A stretch of 64,000 nt of DNA from JBFWWP01 sp050246115 (GCA_050246115.1 JBFWWP010000001.1:369655-433654); one strand, 5' to 3'; counted from the stretch's first letter, positions 18,215 through 27,684 are shown. Numbers and translations: made by a program. The notes: generated from the letters alone by a model not told the origin.

Positions 18215-19414
18215 TCAGCCGGTTTTCGCGCGACTGCGCTTCTTGCGCGCGTTCGGCGATTTCTCGGTGGCCGACGTCTTCTTCGACGTCCTCGGCACCG
18301 CGACTTGGGCCTTCTTCCCCGCGGGGGCTTTGGAGGCCCCGCCTCGGGGGGCAGCCCGGCGCTCGGTGAGCTCTGGCCAGTACGCGTCCGGCCCCTGTTT
18401 CCGGAGCCGTCCGACTTCCTGGACCAACGCGTCCCCGTACTCTGCGGTCGTAGCGGTGCCGCCGAGGTCGCGAGTCAGCGGGGCACCACGGCTCACCACC
18501 TCCGCCACGGCTTTCCGCAGCAAGAAGGCCTCGTCGTCGCGGTCCAAGTGCCGGAGCATCATGGCCGCGGACAAGATCAAGGCCGTGGGATTCGCGATCC
18601 CCTTGCCGGCGATGTCGGGAGCGCTTCCGTGGACGGCCTCGAAGATCGCGTAGCGATCTCCCACGTTCGCGCCCGGGGTCACGCCCAAGCCGCCGACCAG
18701 GCCTGCGCACAGGTCGGACAGAATGTCGCCGTAGAGGTTCGGCAGCAGGATCACGTCGAAGCGGGATGGGTTCATCACCACCTGCATGCTGCAGTTGTCG
18801 ACGATCATCTCCTCGTACTCGATCTGCGGGAAGCGCTTTGCTACCTTGCGACAGCAATTCAGGAACAAGCCGTCAGCGAGCTTCATGATGTTCGCCTTGT
18901 GCACGGCGGTGACCTTGCGCCGACCTCGTCGCTGCGCGTACTTGAACGCCATGTTGGCGATACGGCTCGACGCCTTCTCGGTGACGATCTTGATGCTCTC
19001 GACGACCCCGGGAACGATCACGTGCTCGATTCCCGCGTACAGGTCCTCGGTGCTCTCCCGAAAGATCACCATGTTCATGCGCTCTCCGGCGTAGCGGCTG
19101 GCCACACCAGGAATCAGCTGGATCGGCCGGATGTTCGCATACAGTTGGTACTCCTGGCGCAGCTGCACGTTCAAGCTGCGGTGGCCACCGCCGATGGGGG
19201 TGGTGAGTGGTCCTTTGATGGCGACTCGGTTACGCCGGATGCTCTGCTTGACGCGCGCCGACATCAGTTGACCTGTCTTCTCGAGCGCGCTCAGTCCCGC
19301 CTGCTGCACGTCCCACTCGATGCCGACCCCAGTGGCGTCGACGACTCGCATCATGGCAGCGGAGATCTCGGGGCCGATTCCGTCGCCGGGGATCAGCGTG
19401 ATGGTTCGACTCAT
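18215..19414 (-). CDS. NAD-dependent isocitrate dehydrogenase family, with Lys-rich C-terminal tail
   Basis: 399 residues. The N-terminal GDGIGPEI, the TTPIGGGHRSLNVQLR segment, YANIRP, STEDLYAGIEH and GSAPDIAGKGIANP are the marks of the NAD-type isocitrate dehydrogenase branch of the isocitrate/isopropylmalate dehydrogenase family. It oxidatively decarboxylates isocitrate in the TCA cycle. The catalytic domain ends around residue 340. The remaining 55 or so residues are an unusual Lys/Ala/Ser/Thr/Arg-rich tail resembling a histone-H1-like or nucleic-acid-binding extension. Confidence 0.9.
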   Translation of the reverse strand: MSRTITLIPGDGIGPEISAAMMRVVDATGVGIEWDVQQAGLSALEKTGQLMSARVKQSIRRNRVAIKGPLTTPIGGGHRSLNVQLRQEYQLYANIRPIQLIPGVASRYAGERMNMVIFRESTEDLYAGIEHVIVPGVVESIKIVTEKASSRIANMAFKYAQRRGRRKVTAVHKANIMKLADGLFLNCCRKVAKRFPQIEYEEMIVDNCSMQVVMNPSRFDVILLPNLYGDILSDLCAGLVGGLGVTPGANVGDRYAIFEAVHGSAPDIAGKGIANPTALILSAAMMLRHLDRDDEAFLLRKAVAEVVSRGAPLTRDLGGTATTAEYGDALVQEVGRLRKQGPDAYWPELTERRAAPRGGASKAPAGKKAQVAVPRTSKKTSATEKSPNARKKRSRAKTG

Positions 19415-19590
19415 GACCGGAGTTTCCTTCCGTGGAACCGCGCGCGGTTTGCCCAGCTCGTCTTGGTTCGGGGTCGTCTGCTGCGCGGGCAGCGACGGAG
19501 CCTACCAAAACCCGCGGCCGGCGCCACGGATATCGGCCGTATGGTCCGGGCCGGGAAGCCCGGAGCGCGCCGTCGTCCGCGCACCCCTCG

Positions 19591-19768
19591 GAGTCGCGCA
19601 AGAATCACTTCACCCTCTTGCTCGTCGCTTCGGGCCATCTTCGACCGATCCGAAAACCTCGAAATCCTCACCGGATCTAAGGCCACGCCTCCGGTTCCGA
19701 GCTTTCCGGATCGGCCGGATCTGACCCCAATCGACGGCAAGAGGGCGAAGTTGTTTCTTGGGCGACTC
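19591..19768. repeat. long imperfect inverted repeat (two 71-nt arms) just after the AsmA-like gene
   Basis: The left arm is 19591-19661 and the right arm 19698-19768. The two arms are equal in length and match in inverted orientation over most positions, with a 36-nt centre. The element begins two bases beyond the AsmA-like stop codon and occupies much of the gap before the isocitrate dehydrogenase gene. It could fold into a long hairpin at the end of the AsmA-like transcript. It also resembles a small REP/MITE-type palindromic element. Nothing else coding is seen in 19415-19769. Confidence 0.65.
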
Positions 19769-19769
19769 G

Positions 19770-21620
19770 TTACTGGGGCGAGTCTTCGGTCTTCTTGCGC
19801 TTCTTCTTGAAGAGCGAGTCGAGGCCCTTGTCGATGGCCTTGTCGAGCAGTTCTTCGGGGGACTGCTTCGTCTCGCCCGCATCGGGTTTGCGGGTTTCGC
19901 GATCGAGTACTTCGAGGCCTGCGTCCAAGAGGCTGGGCACCAGAGTATCGGCCCGGAGCAACTCGGGCAGGATGATCCGTGGCTCGGCGATGGTGCCTTC
20001 GATGCGGACGGGCTGCTTCGCAAGCGCCGCGGCCACCGGCGCCCAATCCCGGCCGCCTTTCCCGTCCAGCAACTTGCCGACGGCGCGGTCGATCTGAACG
20101 CGGTGGGTGAGTTCCCCACCGATGGACGTGAAGCCTTCGATCAGCGCCGAAGCCTCGCTCGTGGTGAGCTCGAAACCCCGGTTGAGGATCTTCCCTTCGC
20201 GGATCTCGAACGGCTGGCGGACACCCGCGAGGTGGAGGTGCTTGCGGTCTTTCGCGGAGAGGAGGGCGACGAAGGGTTCGAACTCGGCCGGGACGGCGAA
20301 GGACGCATCCGATGTGCGGAGTTCACCGGTTGCCGTCAGCCGCTCGAGCGGTTCGACGAGCGTCGTCGCGCCGCTGAAGTCGGCGTCGAAGCCGATCCGG
20401 CAGTCGAGCTGAGCAGGAGATCGACGAGCCATCGCGAACAGCGGAGAGATGTAGGACAAGCCGTGGATGACGTCGCGCGTGGTCAAGATCTCCGCGGCAT
20501 GAATCGTGGTTTGCCAAGCGTCGCGATCGAGCGCCGCCGAGCCGCTGACGGAGCCGCCGTTCAACTGCGACCGTTCGATGCGGAGTTCGGCGCGCGACTC
20601 CCGAACCGAGCCGCTGCCGGCGAGGTCGCTCACCTGCAGGTCACCGATCGCGAGTGCGGGCACCACCAGCGTGAAGCCGCTGGTCAGGCTTGCGAGCGCT
20701 TCGAGGTCGAGCGGCCAACCGGCGGACTCCTGGGCCTCGGCACGCGGCACGAAGTCGGCGACGCTGGCGTCGAGGTCGAGGCGCGACGGCTCCAGGGTCA
20801 CCGCCCGCGTAGCGGTCCCGTCCGCGCGCGGGCGACTCGGAAGCGTCCCGGCCATGTCCCGCAGTTGGAGCGCGATGGACCCGCTCAGGCGATCGGAGCG
20901 GCTTCCCGGCCCCACGGTCGCGGAGAGGTCGATGAAGCTGCTCCAACGGGCGTCACCCTCCGTGTGGGTCGCCTGCAAGGTGACGGTCGGCCGAGCCACC
21001 TCTTCGAGGCCCAGCCCGGCGGCGAAGTTCGAGCCGAGGGCCACGTCGACCGGGGCGCCGGAGTGAAACTGGATCTCCTCGAGGTGCAACTCGCGACCTG
21101 CGGCCAACCAATGGAACTCGGCGTCGAGCAGTCGCACGCTCGGGAGACGCAGCAACTGTGGTTCGGCGGCGGCGGGCCGCGGCTCGGTCGGGCTCACTTC
21201 ATCGGTCGCGGATTGCGGCTCCTCGGCGGGCGCCGCCGGCCGATAGACGACGCGCAGCCCGTCGATCACGAGCTCACTGCCCGCGTGAATGCGGGAAGCG
21301 GCGAGAGCGTCGGTGACGCTCACATCGCTGCGCACCGAGCGCCAGGAGATCTCGAGGCTCTTGTCGGGGCGCTCGAAGCGACCGGCGCCGACGTCGACGC
21401 CGCCGAACCAGCGCACCACGACCCCGTCGAGTTCGCCCGTGGCGCCGAGGGCATCACGCAGCGCCTCCTCTGCCGTGGACTCGACGTAAGGACTGGCGAA
21501 GTGCGGTAACAGCGCCAGTCCGATGGCCGCGACCCCGATCCCCGCGAGCAACGCTTTCAGGACTCGTCGGCGGGGTCGCGAGGGGCGCCGGACCGGGGCC
21601 GGCGATGGAGCAAGACTCAT
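19770..21620 (-). CDS. AsmA-like membrane-anchored protein
   Basis: 616 residues. A basic, Pro-rich N-terminus leads into one membrane helix (VLKALLAGIGVAAIGLALLP). The long beta-rich periplasmic part is of the AsmA/DUF748 kind: repeated strands with ELVIDGLRV, VRLLDAEFHWL and a late IEGTIAEPRIILPE segment. Such proteins are thought to bridge membranes or move lipids, which fits the phospholipid genes downstream. The C-terminus is Lys-rich (LFKKKRKK). The start lies four bases after the CvpA stop. Confidence 0.75.
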   Translation of the reverse strand: MSLAPSPAPVRRPSRPRRRVLKALLAGIGVAAIGLALLPHFASPYVESTAEEALRDALGATGELDGVVVRWFGGVDVGAGRFERPDKSLEISWRSVRSDVSVTDALAASRIHAGSELVIDGLRVVYRPAAPAEEPQSATDEVSPTEPRPAAAEPQLLRLPSVRLLDAEFHWLAAGRELHLEEIQFHSGAPVDVALGSNFAAGLGLEEVARPTVTLQATHTEGDARWSSFIDLSATVGPGSRSDRLSGSIALQLRDMAGTLPSRPRADGTATRAVTLEPSRLDLDASVADFVPRAEAQESAGWPLDLEALASLTSGFTLVVPALAIGDLQVSDLAGSGSVRESRAELRIERSQLNGGSVSGSAALDRDAWQTTIHAAEILTTRDVIHGLSYISPLFAMARRSPAQLDCRIGFDADFSGATTLVEPLERLTATGELRTSDASFAVPAEFEPFVALLSAKDRKHLHLAGVRQPFEIREGKILNRGFELTTSEASALIEGFTSIGGELTHRVQIDRAVGKLLDGKGGRDWAPVAAALAKQPVRIEGTIAEPRIILPELLRADTLVPSLLDAGLEVLDRETRKPDAGETKQSPEELLDKAIDKGLDSLFKKKRKKTEDSPQ

Positions 21621-21623
21621 GGG

Positions 21624-22232
21624 TTACTTGGGCTCCGCGCCCGGCTTCTCCGGTGCTCGATCCTCGTGGGTGGCCGAGCCCGCGAGGGTGGAGATGCGCT
21701 CCTGCAGGCTGGCTTCGACCCGACGTCGGTACTCCTCCGGGAAGACCTGGCTCGACGCGCGTGCGACCTCCGCCAGCCGTGACCCAAGGACCGACGCGCG
21801 TACGGGCTCGTGCAGCCAAGTGTCCTCCCAGTGGAAGGTGGCGAGCAAGACGAGCCCGAATGCCAAGACGCCGATGGCCAGACCGAGCAGCCCACCCAGG
21901 AGCGAGTCGAGCACCTTCAGCGTGCGGCCGAAGAAGCTGCGAAAGACGAGGATGCTGAGGAGTGCGAGCAACAAGGGAGCGAGGACGATGGTGCAGAACG
22001 CTGCACACTCGGCGCCGGTGGCCCCGAAGCGCGCGTGCACGGCCTCGAACGTGCCCGATGTCGCGAGTCGGGTCGAGAACTGCCCCGCGAGGACGATGCC
22101 CAAGCCAAGCGCGATGACGATCGCGAGCTGACGGTAGAAACCCATTCCGAGTCCGACGAGGAACGCGGCCGCCAGCGCGAGCGCGAGCACCAAGTCCACC
22201 CAGTTCGCGGACTGCCACAGACTTTCGTTCAC
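21624..22232 (-). CDS. CvpA family membrane protein
   Basis: About 202 residues with four hydrophobic helices. It begins NWVDLVLALALAAAFLVGLG, a typical CvpA/colicin V production family entry, and contains GGLLGLAIGVLAFGLVL in the last helix. The C-terminal tail is charged. I chose GTG 22232; TTG 22235 is equally possible, with AAGGAGG seven bases upstream. Family function is still vague (envelope or secretion). It is the first gene of the leftward lipid block. Confidence 0.8.
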   Translation of the reverse strand: MNESLWQSANWVDLVLALALAAAFLVGLGMGFYRQLAIVIALGLGIVLAGQFSTRLATSGTFEAVHARFGATGAECAAFCTIVLAPLLLALLSILVFRSFFGRTLKVLDSLLGGLLGLAIGVLAFGLVLLATFHWEDTWLHEPVRASVLGSRLAEVARASSQVFPEEYRRRVEASLQERISTLAGSATHEDRAPEKPGAEPK

Positions 22233-23276
22233 CAACCTCGAGCCTCCTTCGGCGCCATCGAGTGCGGTCCAACGTGCCGCGATGCGCCCAAACGAGAGCG
22301 AACAGACGAAGCGATCAGACGAAGCGATCAGAGTCGGCCGAGGAGACCCAGCCATGACCCATGCTGGTTCTGGCCGAGCCGGGGCCCGACCGCGGGCGCT
22401 CGCGTGCGTCGCCAGCTCGCCCACATGTCCGCTCGCCGCGAACAGCGAGGAGCGAACCAGGCTCCCCGAGGAGCCGTCGGAAAACCCTTTCCGACGCGAG
22501 TCGCCGATCGGCGCGCCAGCTCGCTGGACGGTCGGCTCGTGGGATCGACCCATCCGGCCGCGCTCCGCAATCGTGAGACCCGCTTCGTGCGACCCGCCGC
22601 GTCCTCGCGATTGGCCCGTCGAAACCGGCTCTCCGATTTCTCCCGCGGCTTCTCCCGCGGCGTCCGACACGCCGACGGTAGATCTTCGGAGCGCGCACCG
22701 CAAGTTGGCGACGCGGATTCTCCCGCGAGGCGCTGCCCCGGGGATCGACGGGCGCGGAGCGGAGCTGCGCGGGAGGTCCGATCGCGAGGGTACCCCCATG
22801 CCGGCCCGTGCCCCGATGCCCGTCCGCGGCAGCGCAAACTCGTCGTGGGCCCGTGGTTCGGCGCGGCGAACCCGACCTTTGGCCGGGACCGACGGAAGCG
22901 GGGAGCGGCCCCGGCTCGCGGTGCGGCCTGCCACCGGCGTGGGTCCAGCCGGCGTTCGGGGTTGGCGTTTTCCGGATCCCTGCTAACATGGCGGCGGGTC
23001 TGAGTCCATCGATCGACTGTGCGTCCGACAGGATCTCCGCCCGCGCGGCCGATCGCGCGGTATCGACACCGGAGTCTCCGGTTTGGCTTCGTTGTCGTTG
23101 ATCGGGGCAGTCGTGACAGCGGCGTGCCTCAGGGCCCTGAGCCTCGTGAGTTCGTCTATTTTTTAGGCTTGCAGATCGTCGAGCTGCTTACGCGCTCCGT
23201 GGGGAGTGCTCGTTGCTGAAGTGGCACGGTCTCGGGCCAGGGTCTCAACCGATTGCGCATTCTGACAGGAGGATCA
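22233..23276. other. long divergent intergenic region (over 1 kb)
   Basis: No convincing gene is seen on either strand; the open frames here are Arg/Pro/Ser-rich and GC-driven. It must contain promoters for the CvpA block and for the peroxidase. It holds a short tandem ACGAAGCGATCAG repeat near 22310, a 14-bp perfect palindrome at 23128-23141, and a T6 run at 23159-23164 that stands out in this GC-rich DNA. Confidence 0.5.
22962..22989 (+). promoter_or_regulatory. possible promoter upstream of the peroxidase gene
   Basis: TTGGCG at 22962-22967 and TAACAT at 22984-22989 are separated by 16 bases, with an extended TG before the -10. Transcription from here would leave a leader of about 280 nt that includes the palindrome and T-run. 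This is a pattern match only. Confidence 0.3.
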
Positions 23277-25136
23277 ATGTCGATTCGCAGAATGCTGTGG
23301 GTACTGGTCTGCGGAACGGTGAGCGCGTGCGGGCTAGGCCTCGGGTCGCCGGTCAGCGCTCAGTATCGTTCGATCGACGGCACCGGCAACAACTTGGCGA
23401 ACCCGGACTGGGGCGCGGCGCACACCGAGCTCCTGCGACAGGGGCCGGCCGCTTATTCGGACGGCATCTCGGAGATGGCGGGCGAGACCCGTCCGTCGCC
23501 GCGGATGGTCAGTAACAACATCGTCAGTCAGGCTCAGCCCATCGCCAACGATGAGTCGGGAAGCGACTGGATCTGGCAGTGGGGTCAGTTCCTCGACCAC
23601 GATCTCGATCTCACCGACACCGGCACCACGGAAGTAGCGAACATCGAGGTGCCCGCGGGCGATCCGCAGTTCGACCCGTTCAACTCGGGCACGGCTGTGA
23701 TCGCGTTCACGCGTTCGTTGTTTGCGGCCGGGAGCGTGCCGCGCGAGCAGGAGAACATCCTCACCGCGTACATCGACGCCTCGAACGTCTATGGTTCAGA
23801 CGACGCACGGGCCACGGAACTGCGGACGCTCTCGGGTGGCAAGCTCAAGACGAGCGCGGGCCTACTGCTGCCGTTCAACGTGAACGGCTTCCCGAACGCG
23901 TTCCCGGGCGGGCCGCCGGGTTCGTTCTTCCTCGCTGGTGACGTGCGCGCGAACGAGCAGGCGGGTCTTGCCGCGGCGCACACGTTGTTCGTGCGCGAGC
24001 ACAACCGGCTCTGCGACGAGTTCGCGCTGGCGAACCCGACGTGGGACGACGAGCAGCTCTACCAAGAGGCGCGGCGGATCGTCGGTGCACAGATGCAGGT
24101 CATCACCTACCGCGAGTTCCTCCCGCAGTTGTTGGGCGCTGGCGCGCTCGCGCCGTACGCGGGCTACGATCCGGCAGTGAATGCCGGCATCAACAACGAG
24201 TTCTCGACCGCCTCGTACCGCTTTGGCCACAGCATGCTCTCCCCGCAGATCCTCCGTTACTCGGAACTCGGGACGCCCACGGCGTTCGGACCGCTGTCGT
24301 TGTCGGGGGCGTTCTTCAACCCCGACCTGCTCATCAGCCAGGGCGGGATCGACCCGATCCTGCGCGGTCTGGCTTCGCAAGTCGCGCAGCGCGTGGACAA
24401 CCACATCGTCAGCGAAGTGCGGAACTTCCTGTTCGGCCCGCCGGGCTCGGGCGGCCTGGACCTCGCGTCGCTCAACCTGCAGCGCGGGCGCGATCATGGC
24501 CTCCCGGATCTCAACTCGCTGCGCGTTTCGTACGGCCTCGCGGCGCACGCCGACTTCGCGTCGGTCTCGAGCACTCCGAGCGTGCAAGCGGCGCTCGCGG
24601 CCACGTACTCTTCGGTCAACGACATCGACCCCTGGATCGGTGGCCTTTGTGAGGATCACGTGGCGGGAGCGATGGTTGGCGAAACCCTCCTCACGGTGCT
24701 CAAGGATCAGTTCGAGCGCCTCCGCGACGGCGACCGCTTCTACTACGAGAATCAGTTCTCCGGGGCTGAACTCGCGGCGATCGAGGCGACGCGCTTGTCC
24801 GACATCATTCGGCGCAACACCATGATCAACGCCATCAGCGACAACGTTTTCGTCGTCCCGGACTTCGGCCGCGGCGACTGCAACCAAGACGGCATGCTCG
24901 ATGTCGCGGACGCGGTCTCCATGATCACGTACCTCTTCAGCGGGCAGACGGTGAACATTGGTTGCGAGGATGCTTGCGACGTGAACGACGACGGCGCTCA
25001 CGATATCTCGGACGTGATCTACCCGGTGAACTTCTTGTTCCAGGGTGGGCCGCAGCCGCCGGCGCCGTTTGGAGTCTGTGGCTCCGACCCGAGCTACGAC
25101 ACCAAGGGTTGCTATTCGTACGCGGGTTGCCCGTAG
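23277..25136 (+). CDS. secreted haem peroxidase (animal peroxidase family) with dockerin-like tail
   Basis: 619 residues. A signal peptide (MSIRRMLWVLVCGTVSAC then GLGLGSPVSA-Q) leads into an animal-type haem peroxidase domain (peroxidasin/cyclooxygenase superfamily). The distal His is H108 in QFLDHDLDLT and the proximal His is H318 in YRFGHSMLSP; REHNRLCDEF and LQRGRDHGLPDLN are also family motifs. From about residue 533 two EF-hand-like dockerin type repeats follow (GDCNQDGMLDVADAV; DVNDDGAHDISDV), then a Cys-rich CP-terminal tail. AGGAGG lies five bases before the ATG. It would oxidise halides or phenolics outside the cytoplasm; the substrate is unknown. Confidence 0.93.
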   Translation: MSIRRMLWVLVCGTVSACGLGLGSPVSAQYRSIDGTGNNLANPDWGAAHTELLRQGPAAYSDGISEMAGETRPSPRMVSNNIVSQAQPIANDESGSDWIWQWGQFLDHDLDLTDTGTTEVANIEVPAGDPQFDPFNSGTAVIAFTRSLFAAGSVPREQENILTAYIDASNVYGSDDARATELRTLSGGKLKTSAGLLLPFNVNGFPNAFPGGPPGSFFLAGDVRANEQAGLAAAHTLFVREHNRLCDEFALANPTWDDEQLYQEARRIVGAQMQVITYREFLPQLLGAGALAPYAGYDPAVNAGINNEFSTASYRFGHSMLSPQILRYSELGTPTAFGPLSLSGAFFNPDLLISQGGIDPILRGLASQVAQRVDNHIVSEVRNFLFGPPGSGGLDLASLNLQRGRDHGLPDLNSLRVSYGLAAHADFASVSSTPSVQAALAATYSSVNDIDPWIGGLCEDHVAGAMVGETLLTVLKDQFERLRDGDRFYYENQFSGAELAAIEATRLSDIIRRNTMINAISDNVFVVPDFGRGDCNQDGMLDVADAVSMITYLFSGQTVNIGCEDACDVNDDGAHDISDVIYPVNFLFQGGPQPPAPFGVCGSDPSYDTKGCYSYAGCP

Positions 25137-25152
25137 GACTTCGAACGGGGAC

Positions 25153-25243
25153 CGGGGCCAACTGGCCCCGACGACTCCGTTGATTCTTCGGCATTCGAGA
25201 AGCGGGGAGGGTCCGGCGTTGCCGGGCGCTCCCCGCTTCGTTT
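25153..25243 (+). terminator. two hairpins downstream of the peroxidase gene, the second terminator-like
   Basis: A perfect CGGGGCCA/TGGCCCCG hairpin lies at 25153-25170. A second, stronger one has a nine-base stem AGCGGGGAG (25201-25209) pairing with CTCCCCGCT (25229-25237), an inner CCGGC/GCCGG stem, and a T-rich TTCGTTTGT run after it. The second looks like a rho-independent terminator. The rest of the gap up to the SDR start (25445) shows nothing else. Confidence 0.65.
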
Positions 25244-25444
25244 GTACTGGCGGTTCGTACATGGCGAGCGAATCCACGACCGGTGCAGCGTTCCTTCGCG
25301 CGCGCTGGAAAGCTGGCCGCGGAGAAGTGCCTTGACTTGCCGCGTCGATACGCAAACTCTCTGGGGCTTCGGCGAGCTTCGGTCGCGCGGTTCGGGAATC
25401 TACTGGCCACGACCCGCGACTCGAAATGGCACGGGAGGGGTAGG

Positions 25445-26227
25445 GTGTCGTTGTCGATGTGGGATCGAGCATCGGTCGTGATCACCGGGGCGAGCGGCGG
25501 TATCGGCGCCGCCTTGGCTCGTCAGTTGGGCTCACGGGCGCGCCGCCTGATCCTCGTGGCCCGGGACGAGCAGCGATTGCGAGCCGTGGCGGATGGGCTC
25601 GCGTGTGAGACCCGCGTCATCTCGTGCGATTTGGCCCAAGCCGAGGCCCGCGATGACCTGCGAAGGACACTCGCCGGCGAGACCGTGGACGTGCTCGTCA
25701 ACAATGCCGGCATCGGCGCCTGGGGCCGGTTCGCCGAGTTGGAAGAGGCCAGGCTGCGCGAGTTGCTCGCGGTGAACGTGACTGCGCCCATCGAACTGAC
25801 TCGGTGGTTGTTGCCCGCCATGCTGTCGCGGGGTCGCGGCGCGATTCTCAACGTAGGTTCCGTGAATGGCTTCCAAGGAACGCCGTTCATGGCCGCCTAC
25901 GGCGGGACCAAGGGGCTGCTCGCGAACTTCACCGAGGGCCTAGGCTGGGAACTGAGGGGGACCGGCGTGATCGCCGTGCTGCTCGCGCCGGGTAGCACGC
26001 GCACGGACTTCTTCGCCTCCGGCGGCGTGCCGATCGAGGGGATGCTCAAGTTCATGGGCGAGCCCGAGGCGGTGGCGAGGGCAGGGATTCGCGCCCTGGA
26101 TCGACGCCGGCCGTGCGCAATTCCGGGGCTTCTGAATTGGCTCGCCGTCGCGAGCCAGCGCTTCGTACCGCGCTGGCTCGTCGGCCGCGTTGCTTACCGT
26201 CTCTTACGGCCGCCCCCGGCGCCCTGA
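25445..26227 (+). CDS. short-chain dehydrogenase/reductase (SDR)
   Basis: About 260 residues. The NAD(P)-binding GASGGIG motif is at the N-terminus, followed by the NNAG motif, a catalytic Ser in NVGSVNGF and the YxxxK motif (YGGTK). This is a classical SDR, related to the short-chain acyl reductase/DltE-like group. I chose GTG 25445 because of the GGAGGGG run just upstream; ATG 25457 is an alternative. The end overlaps the rhodanese gene on the other strand by 34 bases. Confidence 0.9.
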   Translation: MSLSMWDRASVVITGASGGIGAALARQLGSRARRLILVARDEQRLRAVADGLACETRVISCDLAQAEARDDLRRTLAGETVDVLVNNAGIGAWGRFAELEEARLRELLAVNVTAPIELTRWLLPAMLSRGRGAILNVGSVNGFQGTPFMAAYGGTKGLLANFTEGLGWELRGTGVIAVLLAPGSTRTDFFASGGVPIEGMLKFMGEPEAVARAGIRALDRRRPCAIPGLLNWLAVASQRFVPRWLVGRVAYRLLRPPPAP

Positions 26228-26670
26228 CCACTCACTTCGGCAACCGGGTGCCGATAGAGGTCGGTCGGGCAACACTCCTTGGTGGCTTCGAAGCCCCGCG
26301 TCACCCAGCCCGGGAACGTGATGTTCCCGAAGATATCGGTCTCTCCGAGGAAACCGCCGCGCATGTCGAACAGGTTCGAGAAGCCGGTTGCGGCCAGCAG
26401 GTCGGCGGCTTTGGCCGATCGCCCTCCCTTGTGGCAACCCAAGATGATCTTGTCGCCCTTCTCGAACGATTGCTCCATCACGACCTGGAACTCGTTGTTC
26501 CACAACAACCCAATCCCCCCGGCGCCGCGCCGATACAGGGGAATGTTGCGGGCCGTCGGAATGTGCCCCTCCAGGAACTCTTCCTCGGTGCGGACGTCGA
26601 CGAAGACGTAGCCTTCGTCGGCGTCGAGGAGTTCCTTGGCTCTTTCTGCGTCGATTCTACGAACGCCCAT
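26194..26670 (-). CDS. rhodanese-like domain protein
   Basis: About 158 residues, a single rhodanese domain: VFVDVRTEEEFLEGHIPTA near the start and the active loop LGCHKGGRSAKAA, where the catalytic Cys is in CHKGGR. Such proteins move sulfane sulfur. The C-terminal half has an extra GFLGETDIFGNITFPGW segment and a CC pair near the end. ATG 26670 was chosen because the rhodanese fold begins right after it. Convergent with, and overlapping, the SDR gene. Confidence 0.88.
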   Translation of the reverse strand: MGVRRIDAERAKELLDADEGYVFVDVRTEEEFLEGHIPTARNIPLYRRGAGGIGLLWNNEFQVVMEQSFEKGDKIILGCHKGGRSAKAADLLAATGFSNLFDMRGGFLGETDIFGNITFPGWVTRGFEATKECCPTDLYRHPVAEVSGQGAGGGRKRR

Positions 26671-27033
26671 GGGTGGATCCTCTCCGTTGTCTTCCTGCGC
26701 CTTCGGGTTCGGGCGCTTGGGTTCATTCGCGAGCCACACGGCTCCGCGCCCGACCCCTCCCTCCCGACAACGCCCCTCGCACCCCGCCACGGGAGTCAGC
26801 GGGGAGCCGTCGGAATCGTCGTGGAGCGCGACTCCCGGGCCGCGCCGAACGCGCCCGAGCCGTCCACTCGGCCCGATTCCACGAACGCACCTCCTCGGCC
26901 ACGACCGATCCCGGGAGTTCTCCCCGACGCCCACCGGCGTGGGACCATGAATCTTCTCGGTGCGAGGCAGGCGGGCGGGCGTGAAAGGAGGCCGCTGGGC
27001 CGGCAGTGACCATCTCCTATGGAGAGACCCATG
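26671..27033. other. gap between rhodanese and CPBP genes, nothing recognised
   Basis: 363 bp upstream of the leftward rhodanese gene and downstream of the CPBP protease gene. It should hold the rhodanese promoter. I see no gene or clear hairpin besides a small TCTCC/GGAGA inverted repeat near 27012. Confidence 0.4.
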
Positions 27034-27684
27034 TCAACTCGTTGGCGGCTCAGAGTTTGAAACATGGAGGGGCGCAACTTCGCCGGCAGCGGTCTCCGCG
27101 GGACGCTCGCGCAGCCGGTAGAGGTTGACCAGATTGACCACGAAGTGCGTGGCGATGGGCGCCGCCAGCGTTCCGGTTCTCTCGTAAATGTAACCCAGTA
27201 GTAGACCTACAACGGACACGAAAAGGGGCCACAGGAGCAGTCTGCGGCTGAACGGAAAATGGAGCCCGCCGAACACCAGGGAGGTGATCCAGAGGCCTAG
27301 CTCGGGCTGGATCGTCGCCCGAAAGACGATTTCCTCGACCACGGAGGAGGTCGCTGCCAGGAGCCAGCAGGTGGCGGGACGAAGGGGACCGATGAGTTCG
27401 GTGAAGGCTTGCTCGAAGCGGCGCGCCGGGCGCCAGAACTGCGCGAGCCAGATCGACACGCCCAGTAGCCCGAGGCCCGCGAGCCCACCCAGCACGAGTC
27501 CGGCCACCACGTCGGTGCCGACGAGGCGGGCCCAGATCAAATCGGGACCGCCGCGCCACGCGAGCCAGCCGAGCGCCGCCGCCGCCGACGGACCGTAGAC
27601 CAGGAAGGCTGCCCGGCGCCATGCGGTCGGCTCGGCGACCGATGACGGGGAGCGCACGCTGCGGATTCCGTCTGCGGCGGTCAC
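27034..27684 (-). CDS. CPBP family intramembrane glutamic endopeptidase
   Basis: About 216 residues, six or so membrane helices. The CPBP/Abi motif 1 is SVVEEIVFRA (Glu-Glu with downstream Arg), then FGGLHFPF with the conserved His, and THFVVNLVN in the last helix. These are Rce1-like membrane proteases; the substrate is unknown. The GTG start overlaps the QueG stop (GTGA), so it is translationally coupled to queG. Confidence 0.87.
   Translation of the reverse strand: MTAADGIRSVRSPSSVAEPTAWRRAAFLVYGPSAAAALGWLAWRGGPDLIWARLVGTDVVAGLVLGGLAGLGLLGVSIWLAQFWRPARRFEQAFTELIGPLRPATCWLLAATSSVVEEIVFRATIQPELGLWITSLVFGGLHFPFSRRLLLWPLFVSVVGLLLGYIYERTGTLAAPIATHFVVNLVNLYRLRERPAETAAGEVAPLHVSNSEPPTS

Noticed and set aside
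17400..18857. Minus-strand frame of 485 codons across two genes
   Set aside because: It overlaps the CDP-alcohol transferase and isocitrate dehydrogenase in another frame and reads as low-complexity Arg/Gly sequence.
22282..22986. Plus-strand frame of 234 codons in the large gap
   Set aside because: Arg/Pro/Ser/Ala composition, no ribosome site, no similarity I recognise; explained by high GC.
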